Shown in pieces: positions 11,271 through 22,531 of a stretch of DNA of 64,000 nucleotides (within the stretch, counting starts at the first letter, position 1; every line of letters begins with the position of its first letter). Location: positions 13,766,501-13,830,500 of the forward strand of contig OY821750.1 in NCBI GenBank assembly GCA_963682055.1. Reading direction: 5' to 3'. The notes beneath the pieces are model-generated. The model was not told the origin of the DNA. It did no database searches and worked only from the letters and a program-made list of their open reading frames with translations. The position numbers and the translations under genes were made by a program. This DNA is from Primula veris. Its lineage: Eukaryota; Streptophyta; Magnoliopsida; Ericales; Primulaceae.

Positions 11271-14200
11271 TTGAGGTCAAAAATCAACGAGGACAAGTGG
11301 TTCTTGGATAGTGGATGCTCAAGACATATGACGGGAGACAAAACAAAATTCACTACTCTTGCTCCTAAAGACGGAGGCTTTGGGACCTTCGGGGATAATA
11401 GCAAGGGAAAAATCATCGGTATTGGTAGTATCTCTAAACCATCAAATGTTGTTATTGATAATGTATTGCTTGTTGATGGTGTTAAACATAACTTGCTTAG
11501 TATAAGTCAACTTTGTGATTTGGGTCACAAAGTCATTTTTGAAAAATCGCATTGCATCATTCATTGTATTTCGGATAATACAACTATTCTCATGGGTCAA
11601 AGACAAAATAGTGTCTATATGATTGATTTGAATAGTTCGGTGGATAATGAAGTTAAGTGTCTTGTTACTATCAACGACAATGGTTGGTTGTGGCATAGAC
11701 GACTTGGTCATTCAAGTCTTGATTTACTTGCTAAACTCTCTAGTAAAGATTTGGTAATAGGTCTACCAAAAGCTCCTTATATAAAGGACAAACTTTGTCA
11801 CGCTTGCCAATTAGGCAAACAAACGAAGATTTCTTTTAAGTCTAAAATTTTTATTTCTACTACTCGTTGTTTGGAGCTCATTCATATGGACTTAGTTGGC
11901 CCCTCCCGGACACTTAGTCTTGGAGGGCGTGCACATGCATTCGTCATGGTTGACGATTTTAGTCGCTTTACTTGGGTCTTATTTTTAACTCATAAGCATG
12001 AAGCATTTAGAGAATTCTCTATTATTTGCAAAAAGCTCCAAACACGAAAGGGTTATATGATCAAAAGCATCCGAACCGATCATGGTAAGGAATTTGAGAA
12101 CACTCCATTTCAAACTTATTGTGATGAAAATGGTATTGATCATAATTTTTCGGCCCCTCGTACACCCCAACAAAATGGGGTAGTAGAGAGGAAGAATAGA
12201 ACCCTAGAGGAAATGGCACGGACAATGCTTTGTGAAAATAATTTGCCAAAGTATTTTTGGGCCGAAGCCGTAAATTCCGCTTGTTATATTTTAAATAGAG
12301 CCTTAATTAGGCCCATATTAAAAAAGACACCTTACGAATTATGGAATGAGCGAAAGCCCAATATTTCTCATTTACGTGCATTTGGTTGTAAATGTTATGT
12401 TCATAATAATGGTAAGGATAATCTAGGAAAATTCGATGCTAAGTCCGATGAAGGAATTTTCATCGGATATGCAATATCGAGTAAAGCTTATAGAATTTTT
12501 AATAAACGAACTTTATTGGTGGAAGAATCGGTACATGTCTCGTTTGATGAGAATTTACCGACGATTGATAAGCCTTTAATTGTTCATAATATTAATGATG
12601 ATATTTTTCATAATGCATCTTCTTCTAATCTTGGCACATCTAGCTTAGAGTCTACACCTAGTATAGAGGTTGAACCCGTTGTTGAAGAAGTCACTATAGA
12701 GAGACTTCAAACGGACTTAGAATCTAGCGTACACATTCATGAGGATTTGCCTCAAGAATGGAGGTTTGCCAATCACCATCCGCAAGATTTAATTTTGGGT
12801 AACCCGGGAGAAAGAGTGCATACACGTTCTTCATTAAGAAATCTAGTTAATCATTTTGCATTCTTGTCTCAACTAGAGCCCAAGAACATTCATGAAGTGG
12901 AACTCGATGAGAGTTGGGTATTAGCTATGCATGACGAATTAAATCAATTCGAGCGTAGTAACGTATGGACTTTAGTACCTAGACCGCATGAGAAAACCAT
13001 TATAGGTACGAAATGGATATTTCGTAATAAGATGGATGAATCCGGGGTAGTCATTAGAAATAAGGCTAGACTAGTGGCTCAAGGGTATAACCAAGAAGAA
13101 GGCATCGATTTCGATGAAACTTACGCACCCGTAGCTAGACTAGAAGCCATTAGAATGTTGCTTGCTTATACTTCTTTTAAACATTTTAAATTGTTTCAAA
13201 TGGATGTTAAAAGTGCATTTTTAAACGGTTTTATAAATGAGGAAGTTTATGTAAAACAACCACCCGGTTTTGAAAATCACGAGTTTCGAAATCATGTTTA
13301 CAAACTTCGAAAAGCACTTTATGGTTTAAAACAAGCACCCCGGGCTTGGTATGAAAGACTTAGTAAATTTTTGATTAAAAAGGGTTTTTCTCGTGGTACT
13401 TTGGATACTACGCTTTTTATTAAAAAGGATGGTAAAGACATGCTTTTAATTCAAATATATGTTGATGATATCATTTTTGGTGCTACTAATGCTCGCATGT
13501 GCGAGGAGTTTTCTAAGTGTATGCAAGGTGAATTCGAGATGAGCATGATGGGTGAACTTACCTACTTCCTTGGATTGCAAATCAAACAAACAAAGGACGG
13601 AATTTTCGTCAATCAAGCCAAATACACAAGGGACTTGCTCAAACGATTCAACATGAGCGATGCAAAGCCGCTAGGAACTCCAATGAGTCCGGCAACAAAA
13701 CTAGACAAGGATGAATCAGGTAAAAGCGTGGACCAAAAGCTCTATAGAGGTATGATTGGATCCCTCTTATATTTAACCGCAAGTAGGCCCGATATCATGT
13801 TTAGTGTTTGCTTGTGTGCTAGGTATCAATCTTGCCCTAAGGAATCACATGTTATAGCCGTTAAGCGCATATTTAGATATCTTGTAGGTACATGTAATTT
13901 AGGATTGTTTTATCCACATGATACTTCTTTTGATTTGCTTGGCTATTCGGACGCCGACTTTGCCGGTTGTCGATTAGATAGAAAAAGTACTAGTGGCACT
14001 TGCCATTTTTTAGGAAACGCCTTAGTTTCTTGGCATAGCAAGAAACAAAACTCGGTTGCGCTTTCTACGGCGGAGGCAGAATACGTCGCCGCGGGTAGTT
14101 GTTGCGCACAAATCCTTTGGATGCGTCAACAACTAAACGACTTTGAATTATCTTTTGATAGTGTACCTATTTTATGTGATAATACTAGTGCTATAAATCT

Positions 14201-14357
14201 TTCGAAAAATCCGATCCAACACTCTCGTACCAAACATATAAATTTACGTCATCATTTTTTAAGGGATCATGTTCAAAAAGGGGATATTATACTTGAATAT
14301 ATAAGTACCGATAGGCAATTAGCCGATATTTTTACAAAACCCCTTAACGAGGAATAA
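11271..14357 (+). CDS. pol: Copia pol polyprotein, intact frame
   Basis: One open frame of 1028 codons carries the copia pol domains in order: protease ([10 protein letters not shown]), GAG-pre-integrase HHCC region (HRRLGH, CHACQ), integrase with D, D and E in HMDLVGP, RTDHG and NGVVERKN, reverse transcriptase ([13 protein letters not shown] with Tyr at about residue 730), and RNase H (DADFAGC, STAEAEY). The first codon listed is TTG, so the true protein is released from a Gag-Pol precursor and its exact start is unclear. No internal stop is present. Catalytic residues look intact, so the frame could still act in trans although gag in the same element is broken. Confidence 0.93.
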   Translation: MRSKINEDKWFLDSGCSRHMTGDKTKFTTLAPKDGGFGTFGDNSKGKIIGIGSISKPSNVVIDNVLLVDGVKHNLLSISQLCDLGHKVIFEKSHCIIHCISDNTTILMGQRQNSVYMIDLNSSVDNEVKCLVTINDNGWLWHRRLGHSSLDLLAKLSSKDLVIGLPKAPYIKDKLCHACQLGKQTKISFKSKIFISTTRCLELIHMDLVGPSRTLSLGGRAHAFVMVDDFSRFTWVLFLTHKHEAFREFSIICKKLQTRKGYMIKSIRTDHGKEFENTPFQTYCDENGIDHNFSAPRTPQQNGVVERKNRTLEEMARTMLCENNLPKYFWAEAVNSACYILNRALIRPILKKTPYELWNERKPNISHLRAFGCKCYVHNNGKDNLGKFDAKSDEGIFIGYAISSKAYRIFNKRTLLVEESVHVSFDENLPTIDKPLIVHNINDDIFHNASSSNLGTSSLESTPSIEVEPVVEEVTIERLQTDLESSVHIHEDLPQEWRFANHHPQDLILGNPGERVHTRSSLRNLVNHFAFLSQLEPKNIHEVELDESWVLAMHDELNQFERSNVWTLVPRPHEKTIIGTKWIFRNKMDESGVVIRNKARLVAQGYNQEEGIDFDETYAPVARLEAIRMLLAYTSFKHFKLFQMDVKSAFLNGFINEEVYVKQPPGFENHEFRNHVYKLRKALYGLKQAPRAWYERLSKFLIKKGFSRGTLDTTLFIKKDGKDMLLIQIYVDDIIFGATNARMCEEFSKCMQGEFEMSMMGELTYFLGLQIKQTKDGIFVNQAKYTRDLLKRFNMSDAKPLGTPMSPATKLDKDESGKSVDQKLYRGMIGSLLYLTASRPDIMFSVCLCARYQSCPKESHVIAVKRIFRYLVGTCNLGLFYPHDTSFDLLGYSDADFAGCRLDRKSTSGTCHFLGNALVSWHSKKQNSVALSTAEAEYVAAGSCCAQILWMRQQLNDFELSFDSVPILCDNTSAINLSKNPIQHSRTKHINLRHHFLRDHVQKGDIILEYISTDRQLADIFTKPLNEE

Positions 14358-14400
14358 TTTTGTTTTATTCGACGAGAGTTAGGCATGTTTGATGTGTGAA

Positions 14401-14404
<4 letters not shown>

Positions 14405-14438
<34 letters not shown>
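14405..14438. repeat. AT dinucleotide microsatellite
   Basis: A run of about 17 TA/AT units lies just after pol in the spacer before the envelope-position ORF. Confidence 0.9.
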
Positions 14439-14441
<3 letters not shown>

Positions 14442-14529
14442 ATTAATTTTATATATATTTTAGTATTTTATATATTTTTCTTGCCAAATCAGTGTCGAAA
14501 AGTGCAAAAACTTCCTGTTCTGTAACCCA

Positions 14530-14690
14530 TTTACAGTCGATCGATCGTCTGTAAAAATGACCGATCGTTTTTATACAGACGACCGATCGTTCTTAAAAAC
14601 GACCGATCGTTTTTTAGGTCTGCTCACTGGAACATTTTCGTTCCAAAACGACCGATCGAAACATAAAAACGACCGATCGTTTTTATGTTT
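14530..14690. promoter_or_regulatory. Second cluster of CGACCGATCG motifs, internal
   Basis: Six copies or variants of the (A/T)(C/G)GACCGATCG motif seen in the LTR U3 occur in about 160 bp between pol and the next ORF. The 75-codon frame 14557-14784 is an artefact of reading through them. Duplication of LTR-type regulatory sequence here could provide a promoter or processing signal for the downstream ORF. That is inference; no TATA-to-ATG layout is certain. Confidence 0.45.
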
Positions 14691-14919
14691 TTCAGTGTTT
14701 ATCTTTGAAACCCTAATCATATTTGTTAAAATTCCTCAAAATTCCACAGCCTCCCTCTCTCAAAAAATTCGTCCCCTTTCTTAAAATTCTTCAAAAATCC
14801 ATATTCTCTATATATATATAACCAAATTCTTCTTATTATCCGTATAATCGATTATCGATTAATTCCGTTTCTTCCAAAACCCAATTCTTCACCAAACCCT
14901 ATTTTTTCCCAATCACAAT

Positions 14920-16273
14920 ATGGTTCGTACGAAGAAAGCCCCACTCAACCTCGTCGACGAACATGAGGACGACTACGTGCCTCTGTCCTCAAGCCACCCC
15001 CGTGTTCCTCACGGTCGGCGAACCGGCTCCCTCACCACTCCACCATCGGGCCCCGGTGCCTCTTCGGCCTCTCTTCCTCCTCTCTATCCCGCTACAATCG
15101 CTCAAAGAGGTATATTGTCTAACTTTACCATAGACATGCCTCTATTCCATGAACATTTTCCAATTCTCATGCAATCTCTCAAATTCCACAAAATCGACAC
15201 AATCCTTACTCTAAAAGAGCCTTTTTATAAAGAAAACGTTTATGAATTCTGCCATAACCTAGTTCTTGATAGGGATCATGATGACGCACTTCGTTTGCAT
15301 TCATCTACGAATGGCCAACCGTTCGTTTACGGTATAGACCGTTTACGAAATCTATTACGCCTAGATAGCGACGGTGTCCATGAATCAAATGACGAACTTT
15401 GTGAGTTTCTCAAGATCGATAACTTTAGCGATCTCAGAAACGAAATTTTTCATCCCCTCCATCAAAATCGCTCAAACAAGGCTCATGGCCTTCTTTTCAA
15501 ATATAAATTAGCTTACCATATCCTCTCCCATATAGTCCTTCCTCATACCTCAAACTTCACGGATGTTACCAATGAGTACATCTTTCTTCTAGGGTGCATC
15601 CATCGCGAGGTTAAGCTTGACTTCGCGACACTCATATTCTTTAAAATGGATTCGCTCAAAACGAAATCCAAGAATGGGTTACCTTACGGTGCCTTGATTT
15701 TGGCCATCTTAAAGGACATCAACCTTGTTCCCGGTGGAATGCTTTTCAAGAACAAAGACAAACACATTTGGGACACCTCCTATCTCTCCCAAATGTCCAT
15801 TAAATTCCACAATACCGACAAGTCCATAACTTGGTCCGGTAAACGGGTGTCCGGACCCGGCTATACCCCTCTTTCCCCCGAAGAGGAAGAGTATGTCGGC
15901 CCCAAGGCCACACCGCGTGCTTCTCATGAGGACGTAGCTATCTCCTCCGATTCCATCCCCCCCCCCCACCGATCTCCCTACCTCCTCTCGTCCCTCTCGA
16001 GGTCGAGGAAAAGGAAAAGCCGAAGTCGGATCCTCCAACCCTCCCCCGCGCACCGAGCAATTCTACAATGCTCTCTATATAAACCAATATCGAAATGTGC
16101 AAATGACCCGTCGTATGTTTCGATTCATGAACCCGGGTCAAGAAGAACTCGACGAACTTGATCGAATGAGCGCCAAGCAATGGGCGGAGTTCAACGGTTT
16201 CTTTCCCAACCTTGTCGGGCCCAACAACGATGACGAAGACGAAGAGGACGACGCCACCTCCCACCGCGACTAG
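14920..16273 (+). pseudogene. Envelope-position ORF of SIRE-like element, frameshifted
   Basis: The frame opens at ATG 14920 (MVRTKKAPLNL) with a Pro/Ser-rich N-terminus, followed by a conserved-looking globular region (about residues 60-290). That region resembles the putative plant transposon protein domain often found downstream of pol in plant retroelements. The open frame runs to 16161. A change of frame at the C-run 15958-15968 gives a better C-terminus: a basic stretch, then NGFFPNLVGP and an acidic tail ending with TAG at 16271-16273. I therefore read a one- or two-base slip in the C-run. Function is unknown and no clear membrane segment is visible. Confidence 0.65.
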
Positions 16274-16841
16274 GAGGATATTTTTTTTTCTGTTTTTGAT
16301 GATGTCAAAGGGGGAGAAATACCCTCTCTTTTGTTTTATTTTGCGTTGTATTTCTATTATTTCCATTTCCGTCGAACAACGTTGTTTTTTATGTAATTAA
16401 TAAGTAGCAAACGTTCTTTTCATTTGTGCTATGAAGCATTTCGTTTTATGTTGCTTTTTTATATGTTGATTGTTAAAATTCGAATACGTTGCGTGATTGT
16501 GCTTTAGATGAATGCATGGTTAATAGTTGATGGTGTTATAATTTATGCGCATAATATCTAGTTGTTTGGGATATAATTATTGTTTTTCATTTGTGGCGAT
16601 TGACCATTTTTAGGCAAAACTATAGCCAATTTTTCGCTCATTTTTTATCTTTCGTTATCTTTAATCGTTTAAGCTTTGTTATACTTCGTTTTGATCGGAT
16701 GTTGTGACATTTACTTACTTTTTCACTAAAACCTTTTATCCAAGTAAAACGTCACCTACACATCTCGGTTACAATTGTTTAAGCAAAAAGAGCTTATAGT
16801 ATGTTAAATCAATATTTTGTCATCATCAAAAAGGGAGAGAT
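16274..16841 (+). other. 3' non-coding region and polypurine tract
   Basis: About 570 bp of AT-rich sequence without a reading frame lead to AAAAAGGGAGAGA (16828-16840), directly before the TGTTGAAC start of the 3' LTR. The purine run is the expected primer for plus-strand cDNA synthesis. Confidence 0.8.
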
Positions 16842-18034
16842 TGTTGAACGATGTTCTTCTAATCGATTATTTTGATGATAACAATATTTGTAAAACATGA
16901 TAAAAGCTCGTTTTGCATACTAATCATTTATCGAGTGTGTCAAAGGTTTGAAATGATAGATTACACAAATACGAAGCCAACAGTTCAAGCGGAACCTCAA
17001 TCGGACTTAAAATGAACAAGTTAAGAGCCTCCGAACAATGTCGAGAAAACCGAAACATTGCCAGAACAAAAAACGACTGATCATGAGGCATAAACGACCG
17101 ATCGTTTATGAGTAAATTTCTTCCTGTGAGTACACTGCAAAAACGACCGATCGCTAGGCTTAAAACGACCGATCGTTTTAGGTAGAAATTCTTCCAGTGA
17201 GTACAGATGAAAAACGACCGATCGTTTTTGAGAAACGACCGATCGTTTCTGTAGAATTTCAAATTACAGCTTTTTAGCTTATCCTGAAAATTGGGCGAAC
17301 TGCTGCAAACTAGTGGCTAATCTACTCAACAACTGCCAACGGTCATGAATTAATTAATGGACCAATTTGGCTCTACAAAAAGCCCCAAAATTCTTTGTGG
17401 AAGATCAACCAACATTACATACAACTTCAACCTTTCAAATTCAAAGATCATACAAGCTTATACTACTCAATCTTCTCACTTGTATTCATAAAATATTCTC
17501 GAGTATATTATTATTGTAATCTTATAAACATCGAGATATTATTTGTTAAGTGAGTGATCCATTCAAATTCAATCTTGTAAAAGAGTAATTTATAAACTCA
17601 TTTGTGAGCGAGTGATCGGGTAGAGGCTTGATAAGCAAGTGTAGCTTAAAAGCTCTAGGTCTTTTCATTCGGGAGACTCATATAGTGAGAGGGAGCTTAA
17701 TCGGTCGATTAGCTCGCTAGGTTGTAACCTTGGAACGAAATTCTAGTAAAACACTCGGTAGTGTGAATACCGAGGAGAGGACGTAGGCGCGTTTTGCCGA
17801 ACATCTATAACTCTTGTGTTATTTCTTTTCCCTCAACTTTTACTTTTTGCACTTCTTTATTGCTTATATTTATTGTTTGCATAGATTAAATTAGCAATAA
17901 TTTGTTAACGAAATTGTTTGAGTTATAAAACCCACTAATTAGCTTAATTAATAACCCATAGTTTTTATTCCACGAAAAACGTATGAAAACCTTATTCACC
18001 CCCCCTCTAAGGTTTAGACACCTACGGACCAACA
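16842..18034 (+). repeat. Middle LTR (3' LTR of element 1, 5' LTR of partial copy)
   Basis: It begins TGTTGAACGATG and ends GACCAACA. It is followed two bases later by a second TGGTATCAGAGC, so it serves as the 3' LTR of the complete unit and the 5' LTR of a second, partial unit. Its differences from 8315-9508 are scattered substitutions and one missing A near 17070. Confidence 0.92.
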
Positions 18035-19809
18035 ATTGGTATCAGAGCCTAGCTCTTCTATTTTATAAAATCTAACGATTTTATAGTTTAAAGATCTGAC
18101 ATGTCTTCGTACGCCGACTCAAAATCCATAACTAGGCCCCCATTCTTTGACGGTACTAACTATCCCTATTGGAGAGACCTTATGAAGTATTTTCTATGTG
18201 GTTTTGAAATAGACCAATGGATTAGCATAAGTAAAGGCTATAAAGAGCCTAGGACAAATGGTCTAGATAAACTTGTAGAAGAACTAGACACGGATGAACG
18301 CCTTGCTTTTTCCCTAAATTGTAGGGCTATGACTTCGATAACTTGTGCGCTCTCGCCTAGTGAATATGATAAGATTTCCAGTTGTGACACCGCTAAGCAA
18401 ATGTGGGATAAACTAGCTATTATGCACGAAGGAACTAGTCAAGTTAAGGACTCTAAAATTAGCATGCTTATTCATGATTATGAATTGTTTAAAGTTGATG
18501 ATGACGAGTCTATTGCTTCTATGTACACTCGTTTTACTAAAATTACTAACGATCTTAAAAGATTGGAAAAAGTGTATTCTAGCAAGGAGATGGTGACCAA
18601 GATCCTAAGAAGTCTACCGAGGAAATGGGAATCAAAAGTGACGGCTATATAAGAAGCCAAGGACATGAACACTCTCTCTCTCGACAACCTCATTGGATCC
18701 TTAAGCACTCATGAACTCGACATGACGACTCGAAAAAGAAGAAAGGCATCGCCTTCAAAAGCACAACAAATAATGATGGCGACAACGATTCCTCTAGTGA
18801 GGATGATGAAATGGCACTCTTCGCCAAACGCTACAACAAGTTTCTAAGTTGGAAAAAGAAGGGCGGACAACGATTTCGGAAAAAAGGAGTATAAGGGAGA
18901 GCCTTCCGACAAATCGAACAAAAAGGACGAAACCATTTGCTATAAATGTCACAAACCCGACCATATGCAAAACGAATGTCCCTTGAAGAAAAAGGACAAG
19001 TTCGAAAAGAAAAAGGAATACAAGAAGGCATTCTTGGCCGCATGGGGGAGCGATGATGATAGCTCCGATAGCGACAATGAAGAAGTCGCAAATATATGTC
19101 TCATGGCTCGAGACGATGATACCGAGGATGTAAGCTTTCACTCCTCTAACTCTTCTATTTCTAGTGATGATTGTCTTGATTTAAATGATGTGTTAGCTTC
19201 TTTAGAAAAAGCTAGAGGTAAAAACAAATCGTTTAGAAAAATGCTAATTACTCTACAAGACGAACTCGAGAACTTAGCCATAAAAAATGACTCACTCATG
19301 TCTAAAAATGCCGAACTTACCATGGAAAATGATAAGTTAGTTAAAGACCTTAGTTCATGTAAACTTAAGGCGGATAGCGCCGAACTTACTCTCGCTAAGT
19401 TTACTAAGGGAAGTAAAATGCTAAGTGCTATATTAGCTTCTCAACAAGGCGCGTATGATAAAACCGGTGTAGGTTACAACCCACTCTTAACGGCAAAGCA
19501 TAAAAACCTATTCACCAACAAATGACGAAAAATGAAAATAGACAACCAAGTTACTCTCGTAAGAACAACTCGTATAAAAATAACCTAGTCTATAATCGTT
19601 TTGTTAAACCTAGCTTGCATATTAAATATATTACTTGCAATCGTAGTGATCACTATGAGGATTATATATATTGACCTTATAGATATAAAGTAAATAGTAA
19701 TGACTTGGTTTGGATTCCAAAAGGTCGAGACACTAACCCTCAAGGACCCAAAATTGGATTAGGGTACCAATGATCGTTTTGTATTGTAGGTATGCTTGAG
19801 GTCAAAAAT
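18035..19809 (+). mobile_element. Partial second internal region of the copia array
   Basis: This repeats 9509-11288 with only about five differences, including a one-base deletion near 19518 and a G-to-D change in the zinc knuckle. It contains the same gag fragment (18101-18652), the same TAA and the same frameshifts. Similarity ends at 19809, just after GGTATGCTTGAGGTC, where pol would begin. The arrangement LTR-internal-LTR-internal points to unequal recombination between LTRs followed by loss of the right end. It is non-functional. Confidence 0.9.
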
Positions 19810-21767
19810 TCATAATCCAAATGGAAAAACATAATCCAGATGAGCGAAAAATTGGCTCAATGATTTATCAAAATCAATAAAGAAAGGTACCAAACTCATT
19901 TGAGCCACAAAATCGGGGATCTCAAGAGTTTCCTTTCAGTTAGCTTTAACCACATTAGCATCGGCTTTTCCACCTATATAATAGTTTTTAACTATTTAAG
20001 GATTAACCGTGCATTACCTTTGACTTTATAGCATAGAGTTGGCTCCTTGAGCATTATCTCTTGCTTTGAGACAACAGGTCATATTGTTCCTTTCAAGAAC
20101 TGTCTTGGAGCCACATGTCTTCGATTTTGATGATTGTCTAAAACCTCGCTTGGCTAGGTGATTTGTCGGGATCACGACAGTTCGAGACAAATAACACTTG
20201 TCTCGGTTCTCAATTCGTGGAAAAAAATGTACACGAAGGGCATTAATATCAGGCAAACAATTCGTCATTGACCCAATAGGATTAAAACTACTCACCGGGA
20301 CAATTTTCTTATCCAATAACAGATGAGCGATAAAGGAACATGGTGAATATAAATTCACGATACTGCTTATGGAATACAATTTCAAAGCTAGTATTTTGAT
20401 GAAGTATTGCTCCAATATGTCAATTTCATACATTTGTTCATCATAGACGTCATCATGTCTCAAATGTGGTGGCGGAATAAAATCATCGCCTTTGTCTTCA
20501 TCTTATGAGACACAACAAGCTCATGTTTTACTTATCAAAGATGGCATCCAAAAAAAATTTAGGTATCACATGCTCACATATCAGGGTGACTAACATGTGG
20601 TGATGGATTAAAATAAACGTTTAAACAGTCATTTCGGAAGTATGCTTTGCGATTTTTATCATCATAGATGGCATCTAACATGTGTTGGGAGTTTTTAATT
20701 ATCTATCATATAAAATGGCTGGCTTATATGTTTATGCTTTGCACAAGCATAAACTTTTTTTCGAAACAACAGGTTCGAAAATATTAGTTTTGCTTCTCAT
20801 GTGAATCGGTTCTCATTGATCGAACGACGGGTCGATACTAAAACACCAATTCAGTGAAACATACATCACTATATAAACACACTCTGGGAAATTATTATTT
20901 AGTCAACCCCTTTCGGTAGTTCTACTTGAACACGACCAGAAAAGACGGTGAGGGTGGAGGGCACGAATGCCACTTATGACCCGACTTAATTAAAATATCT
21001 ACTTCCGCCTATATCTTTCCTAGACATCGTATCGAAATAGGTGAGCCTAGTTGGGAAAGGTTCATAATTTTTCCAACTTAAATGTGAAAATATATGATTT
21101 CGTAAATTACCATATTTTACACATGACAGTAAATAAATATTACATGGCAGTGATCAATTATCTAGATTGTACATGTTTCATTATTAAATAACATGGTAGT
21201 ACATACTTCCTAATAAGGAATCCAAATTAATGTAATCAATCTAGATTAGTATTTAATAAATTTATATCAGCAATATCTAACACAATATATTATTATTTTA
21301 CTGTTATATGTGTAAGTTTTTATTCATGGTAACTAAATCATGCATAATAGTAATATATTTTATTTACCAATTTTACACTAGCAAGATCTAAATTAATATT
21401 ATACAAATCTATTTCTTTTATGTGTAATTTCTATACATGTTAACTAAATCATACATGTTAGTAATATATTAATTTACCAATTTACAATATACATGCAAGT
21501 TCCATATAAGGTAATTTTTAAACCACACCATAAGGAAACAAATTATTAGGGTAATTACCGAATTATCTAGCAAGAATTTATCTCATAAATATTTATTCTC
21601 ATGCAGTGATCCATCTGACTTTTACAAACTCACAAACAAAAAAAAACTCTACATACATGCGTAGTTTCTACACCTATGCAAGTTAATCACAAGAATCACA
21701 TATTATATATAGATATAACTCATGCTGTTTTTTGTTTTTTTTATGCAGTAGCAAATTAGGTCCTATG
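19810..21767. other. Unidentified region between array and LINE copy 2
   Basis: No domain is recognisable. The longest frame is 145 codons on the minus strand (20026-20463), with ordinary composition, no signal peptide and no motif I can name. It could be a remnant of a transposon protein. From 21050 the sequence is AT-rich and featureless up to the duplicated segment at 21768. Confidence 0.35.
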
Positions 21768-21978
21768 CAATTTTCTACCTTCACAATTTATAAAAATAGG
21801 TTTGTCTGTATACCGTACGCCTCGTATTTTGCGGAAGGCCGATCGAACACAAAAAAAAATTCAAAGTTTGGTCGTATGTTTATAACCCAATATTCGAGCT
21901 TAAACCCTGTTATTCGAACAAATACCTCAATCTCTTAGATTTTACTCCAATCTCCGCGTGAGTATCGTGCTGATAACA

Positions 21979-22531
21979 TGTTGTATGACATATTAGCTCG
22001 GTATATATATATATATATAGGGGGATGATCTATACACACATAAAAAAACAGATTATTTTTACGCATCAATCACAACCCTCCATTTACTTACTTTTAATGG
22101 TCAAGATTAGTTCATCTAATAACAAGAATAAATACATAATCTTGACCATTAAAAGTTAGTAAATGGAGGGTTGTAATTGATGTGTAAAGATAATGTGTTT
22201 TTTTATGTGTGTATGGATCATTTCCCATATATATATATATATACATATATATGAGATATGTATAGATATAGAGAGAGATAAATGAGAGACAAAACACGAA
22301 GTGTTTATTCTTTAATATGAGTGTAAGAGAGATACATCAAGAGACCCCTGACCCTCTTTATATAATAGAGTGTAGGGTTACATATGCTCAGAAAGCCCAA
22401 GATAGGCCCAATAGAGTAAGGTCCAATATGACAAATAATATCCTACAACAGTATGCGATTAGAAAAATCATAGGAAAACCTATTAAGATAGATCTTAATA
22501 CTTCTATAGCTTCACATGGGAAAACTCTACA
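21979..22531 (-). mobile_element. Copia LTR fragment, minus strand, with MITE inside
   Basis: This is the paralogue of 6157-6478, with the same ends and the same minus-strand TATA region near 22360. Subtracting the MITE leaves about 346 bp; the rest of the length difference lies in AT repeats. It is truncated at the same leader position as copy 1. Confidence 0.55.
22020..22226. mobile_element. MITE with about 90-bp inverted arms
   Basis: The ends GGGGGATGATC and, on the other strand, GGGAAATGATC begin inverted arms that share TACACACATAAAAAAACA and CAACCCTCCATTTACT. The interior is short and non-coding. Copy 1 of the host segment (around 6181-6199) lacks this sequence and has an uninterrupted TATATA run, so it shows the empty site. 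The target duplication cannot be defined inside the TA repeat. Superfamily is uncertain. Confidence 0.85.

Larger units (their letters stand above)
8315..18034 (+). mobile_element. SIRE-like Ty1/copia retrotransposon, 9.7 kb
   Basis: Two direct LTRs of 1194 and 1193 bp with TG and CA ends enclose a Met-tRNA primer site, gag, a pol frame in copia order (protease, integrase, RT, RNase H), a further ORF in the envelope position, and a purine-rich tract before the 3' LTR. Large size and an extra ORF after pol fit the SIRE/Maximus lineage. By eye the LTRs differ at about 18 positions plus one indel. At 1.3e-8 substitutions per site per year, a commonly used grass rate, that is roughly 0.6 million years. 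The right LTR is followed directly by a second, partial internal region. Confidence 0.9.

Noticed and set aside
20026..20463. 145-codon minus-strand ORF as a host gene
   Set aside because: No recognisable domain, no exon context, and it lies in decayed repeat sequence; kept only as an unidentified frame in the region note.
18035..21767. A second complete copia element
   Set aside because: Similarity to the element stops at 19809; there is no pol and no third LTR.
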